NCBI RefSeq assembly: GCF_018143015.1
Contig: NC_054751.1
Location: 30,705,783 to 30,769,782, forward strand
DNA from: Lytechinus variegatus
Taxonomy: Eukaryota > Echinodermata > Echinoidea > Temnopleuroida > Toxopneustidae
Length of the DNA stretch: 64,000 nt
Reading direction: 5' to 3'
Below the pieces are notes generated by a model. That model searched no databases. It had not been told where the DNA came from and saw nothing but the letters and a program-made list of their open reading frames with translations. This document shows, in pieces, positions 60,126-64,000 of this stretch (positions are counted from its first letter, which is position 1; every line of letters begins with the position of its first letter). A program made the translations under genes and the position numbers.

Positions 60126-60640
60126 ATTTTTTTGTGATTGGGTAAATGTGAATAGTGTTTTATTCTTACTCCTGTCGGTTCTAAACACTTGTTGTAAATA
60201 TGCAGATCTTATAGGAGACACAGTAGCGGCTTATGGGTACAACCTCACACTGAGGTCTGACCATGCACAAAATCACAATAAGATGGTACTATATATGTCA
60301 TTTACTGAATAAAGTGGGGGGGATAAAGCCCCCTCAGCTATTAGCGGTCCCGAGGCCCCTGCTTCAGTACCAAAGACAGATCAAGTTCAAGGACAAGTAA
60401 GTTAGGTTCCAGAGAGTTCTGAGAACAGTTTCATCCCTTGGGTCCCCACTTGTCATAGGATTTCGGAAGACAAAGAATACTTCATGTAATTTAGTACTGA
60501 TGCTTGTAGAGAAAACAGCTACTAAATTCTTAATAACATAGTTCGAACAACCTCATCACACTTGGGTTAAATGTATATTTATCTTGCTTTCTTTAATGAG
60601 ATTGCTCGCTTTTGGCTTAGAGACTTTTTAACAATGAAAG
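60126..60640. other. Intergenic, nothing recognised
   Basis: No gene or repeat I could support. Confidence 0.45.
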
Positions 60641-60674
60641 TCTCTAAGGCAGTGGTTAAAAGTATTTGGATTAA

Positions 60675-61438
60675 CCCTATCTAGGCCGGGGGGGGGGCCT
60701 CGGAGGCTCCCCCTCAACAAATCGCGCGATATTTTCGCCGTGCGAAATTTTTTGACCGCGCCACTCGCTGAGTTTTTACTTTCAAGTCTTGCGCAACTTT
60801 TGAGACCAATTTTGCGTCACCCGGGTACATGGTTCCGAAATTACACAACATTATGTAAGTGCATGTCAGACCGAAAATTGCTCAAAAACGTGATTTCGTG
60901 TACAAAGTCAATGCAAATTGTGTTTTCAACCAAAATTCATAAATGTATGATTATTTTTAGTTTTCCTAGTCTAAATGTATTCATTTTATGATTTTTATGA
61001 TCAAAGAAGAGTCCTCAACAAATTTCATTGAAAAAATAATGAAAAACTAAAGGTAAAAAAAAACAAAGAAATACATAAGAAATTGCAAAAAACAATATAA
61101 TACATAAGAAAATGATTTGATATCACAATTTTTTTCATGTACTCTTGCTAAGGACACCACAAAGAGTTTCTATACCAAAAATTAGTACATTTGGAGCTTT
61201 ATTTAGGGAGTTAGAGGAAAAAGTATGATTTTGCATACTAATTACGCATAAATTAGCATAATCGCTTAATAGCGATTCGCATGAAATAAATTACTATACA
61301 ATCTTATAGATTATGTCCCAGACAACCCGCGTGCCAATTTTCGGCGCGATCGCGCGGTCGACGGCCGAGATCTTGGGGGGGGCCTGGGAGGCCCCCCCCG
61401 GCCATAGGAACTCCCCAAATACCCCGGCCTAGATAGGG
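60675..61438. mobile_element. piggyBac-type MITE, copy 2
   Basis: CCCTATCTAGGCCGGGG to CCCCGGCCTAGATAGGG, exact inverse ends, between TTAA at 60671-60674 and 61439-61442. It is a 764-bp relative of 50517-51251. Its flanks are two halves of a repeat whose uninterrupted copy is next door (61454-61499). It lies 132 bp past the NHLRC2 stop. Confidence 0.95.
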
Positions 61439-61440
61439 TT

Positions 61441-61570
61441 AAGCATCTGGATTAAGGCAGTGGTTAAAAGTATTTGGATTAAGCATCTGAAGCTACTGGA
61501 TGCTGCAGATAAAGATGCTGTAGCTACTGGATTAAGCATCTGAAGCTACTGGATGCTGCAGATGAAGACT
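61441..61570. repeat. Short tandem repeat array next to NHLRC2
   Basis: Units with GGATTAAGCATCTGAAGCTA and CTGGATGCTGCAGATxAAGA recur two to three times. The unit GGCAGTGGTTAAAAGTATTT also occurs left of the piggyBac MITE. Confidence 0.85.
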
Positions 61571-63500
61571 TCAAGAATTTTCCAGAACTTGATGTGACAG
61601 TTCAACCTTCACAGTCGGTGGAGCGCCCTCTATCCTGGAAACTGGAACACTGAATCCAAAGGCTTGCCTGCAACACACCCCCGAGGGGAGACAGTAGTAG
61701 ATCACCGATTCCACCTGCAATGTCAAAGGCATCTGAGCATCAACAGGAGGTGTCCAGGAAAATGATGGTAAGGGGTCACTCAGGTGTCCAAGGTTGGTCA
61801 TTGCCATCACCAGCTGATTTTCTGAGCCAATGGTAAGGGAAGGGGTCAAAAAAGAGAATATCAAACACATATGAATTCAATGAAATGATGGTAACTGGTT
61901 TTGGTAAAATTTGGTGGCGTGAATTTTTGAAAATTCCAGCAGCAATTGTTGTGGTGAAATGGATAATATCTATTGCATCTGTGGCCATGTGTTTAGAGTT
62001 ATCTATGTTAGGTTCTCAGCAGCACAGAAAAGTAAAAGAGTCTTGTTAAGATAAACCATACTATGAAGCGATTTCTTGCCATGATCAACAGAGATAACAG
62101 GGAATATTGCCCTCTGTCTCAAACTTTCATGGGGAGTTGATTATCAATTGCTGACATCAGACTTTTTTGGTTGTTATCATGATAATATTGTTATCACCAT
62201 CGTCATAATCATTATCATCACCATCATCATCATCATCACCACCACCACCATCATCATCATGATCACCATCATCATCATCATCATCACTACCACTATCACC
62301 ATCATCACAATCAAACCGTTCTCATCGTAATCATAATCATCATCACCAACATCATTATCATGATCACCACCATCATCACCACCACTATCGCCATCATCAC
62401 AATCAAACCATCGCCATCGTCATCATCATGTTAGCAGTGTTATAGTTATTCTTAAACCAGCTTGCAGGACAAAAACAATTTTTTATGATTTTTTCCATGA
62501 TATGAGTGACCGTAGTAAACTGCATCTTGCCAGATGATCAACTGACCTGGAATGAAGATCTGCCAGGCACTTGGTGCTCCTTCAGTGAGGTAGCTTCCCG
62601 ATGGAAGACTGACATTAAGCGACAGGCTGACCGAGCCTTCCAACCCTACAGAAACACCATCTACTGCTCTAGGGGTTACATTCTTTGGAAGTTTACTCTT
62701 GACGACCGTTGAAGCACTTGGCTTGCTGTCAACTGATGTGATGGATGGAAGTACCACCTTCAACTGCATAGAGAGAATGAATACAGAAGAGTTTGCATAT
62801 GTTAACCTTCCATAAGTAAATAGTTGCCTAAATTAAAGTATTTTTTTTACTGAAATATGCAAAACATTTGTGCTTTACACATTCTGACTTAAATATAACA
62901 TGGTTAGTTAAACAAATTTCCTATGAGGGAATATCTTCTCCTATTTCTTCATTAAACTCTATCGTACTGTATTGGCACTAAATCATTAAAGTAATAAATC
63001 CCACCAGGTACCCATTCACCTCACCTGGGCAAGTGCAGCCCAATGTGGGTAAATTTCTTGCTGAAGGAAAACATGCCATGGCTGGGATTCAAACCCACAT
63101 CTCTCTGACTGAAAGACAAGAGTCGTAACCACAAGACCACAATGTCCCTACTTGGCTGGTAAGCCGTAAAAAATGCATGAAATTGGCATTGAGATTTTTT
63201 GTTAATATCAGCTTTCCAATTTGTCTACAATTTTTAAATTCTAATTAAGGTCTAGAAAAAAAAATAAAGAATCCAGCCTCTTCAACTCACCGTAGTGATC
63301 GTAGACGTTGCGATATCAATACACCTGATGGCATGGTTGTTGGTGTCAGCTATATAGAGATACCCTTGAGGAGACACCACCAAGCCTCCCGGCTCATTGA
63401 ACTGTGCTTTAGAGGCATCCGTTTCTTCTCCCAGACCAGGTTCTCCTGTACCAGCGTACGATGAACAGTACCGACTTGACACATCGTGAATGAGTTTGAT
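61571..63500 (-). CDS. NHLRC2: NHLRC2, NHL-repeat protein (C-terminal part)
   Basis: NHLRC2 has a thioredoxin-like domain, a six-bladed NHL propeller and a C-terminal beta domain; loss causes FINCA disease in humans. Three exons are in the window: 63500-63291 (last NHL blade: AQFNEPGGLVVSPQGYLYIA, DTNNHAIRCIDIATS), 62763-62547 (VSLSLNVSLPSGSYLTEG, APSAWQIFIPG) and 61821-61571 (VESVIYYCLPSGVCCRQAFG, ending SHQVLENS). Human counterparts are FNEPGGL, YVADTNNHQIKVMDLET and LDLPSGSKLTEG. Phases 0/1 join cleanly. The thioredoxin-like part and most of the propeller lie right of the window. The intron 62764-63290 has a SINE, and the intron 61822-62546 an (ATC)n tract. Confidence 0.94.
62185..62432. 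repeat. (ATC)n satellite in an NHLRC2 intron
   Basis: CATCATCACCACCACCATC-type triplets with a longer repeated phrase, CCATCATCACAATCAAACC, at about 62300 and 62391. It is the strand complement of the tract at 23110. Confidence 0.9.
63000..63155 (-). mobile_element. SINE type A, head and body
   Basis: Minus strand: GGTCTTGTGGTTACGACTC head, B box GGGTTTGAATCCC, CAGCCATGGCATG and the CAGGTGAGGTGAATGGG body. NHLRC2 intron. Confidence 0.75.
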
Positions 63501-63529
63501 CTGGGCATCAGAATAGAGAAAGGTAATAT

Positions 63530-63988
63530 CAAAATGTCAAGAACACCGCAAAAAAACATCTTGAAAGTCGATAGAGAAAAATCAAACAAGAATAACGCTG
63601 AAAGTTTCATCAAAATCGGATGTAAAATAGGAAAGTTAGGACATCTTGAAGTTTTGTTTATTTTTTCACAAAATGGTTATATGCACAACTCGGTGATATG
63701 CAGATGAGAGAGTTGATGATGTCCCTCACTCATTATTTCTTTTGTTTTTTATTGTTTGAATCGTACAATATTTCCATTTTAACAGATTTGACAATACAGC
63801 AGATCCAACGTGAATGAACCATAACATGTAAAAACGATGATAACACCGTATGCCCAGGGAGGAATAAAGCTTTTTCAAATGACCTTGAGAAGATTTAAAT
63901 ATTTCATCCAATTTATATGAAATTTTCAGTTAAATGCTTGTTGGATATTTCTCTTCTTATTAAAATCAACATTTTGTTGGGGTGGACT
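63530..63988. mobile_element. TTAA foldback, family F3, left end worn
   Basis: GCTGAAAGTTTCATCAAAATC and ATGGTTATATGCACAACTCG on the left with inverse segments on the right; ends GTTGGGGTGGACT beside TTAA (63989-63992). It starts close to an NHLRC2 acceptor. Confidence 0.7.
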
Positions 63989-64000
63989 TTAAGTGGTAAT

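Overview
The window is animal nuclear DNA with widely spaced, intron-rich genes in a dense background of small transposable elements. The gene set (NHP2, TRUB1, RNF103, FAM204A, NHLRC2) is conserved across bilaterians. The repeats (palindromic TTAA-flanked foldbacks, tRNA-headed SINEs with a GCGCT-type tail, an ATTCCGAA minisatellite, long G/C runs) are of the kind I associate with echinoderms, most likely a sea urchin. That species call is inference. I recognise no retrovirus, LTR element, Polinton, toxin gene or bacterial feature.

Host genes, left to right: the last three coding exons of NHP2 (+, 266-3602); complete TRUB1 (-, 17891-12384, seven exons); complete RNF103 (+, 22803-39748, four exons); complete FAM204A (-, 54061-48044, five exons); and the last three coding exons of NHLRC2 (-, 63500-61571). 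Splice phases close for every gene. TRUB1 and RNF103 are head to head across about 4.9 kb with CpG-rich stretches near each start. NHP2 (box H/ACA core protein) and TRUB1 (pseudouridine synthase) both serve RNA pseudouridylation, but lie on opposite strands about 9 kb apart, so the pairing is probably accidental. TRUB1, FAM204A and NHLRC2 are all on human 10q25-q26 as I recall it, which suggests a retained ancestral linkage group.

Mobile DNA fills most of the rest. There is a dead Tc1 element (4547-6241), a hAT-like element (9918-11325) that carries a textbook tRNA-shaped gene with a UCA anticodon, and a nearly intact LINE (about 24178-29634) inside RNF103 intron 1. There are two piggyBac-type MITEs with TTAA duplications (50517-51251, 60675-61438), one beside a surviving copy of its empty site. 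Three copies of a foldback element with 8-bp duplications lie at 34280, 36789 and 59126. A further group of TTAA-flanked foldback families shares an internal layout. A 1.7-kb foldback with about 640-bp arms lies at 40143-41841. Several insertions are nested.

The observations most worth checking are: the UCA-anticodon tRNA gene with its own Pol III terminator (10791-10861); eight copies of a 16-bp motif, all in one orientation, in RNF103 intron 2 (31034-33682); a SINE whose 5' end resembles 7SL RNA (18888-19070 and 53410-53600); and the internal signature shared by otherwise different TTAA foldbacks.
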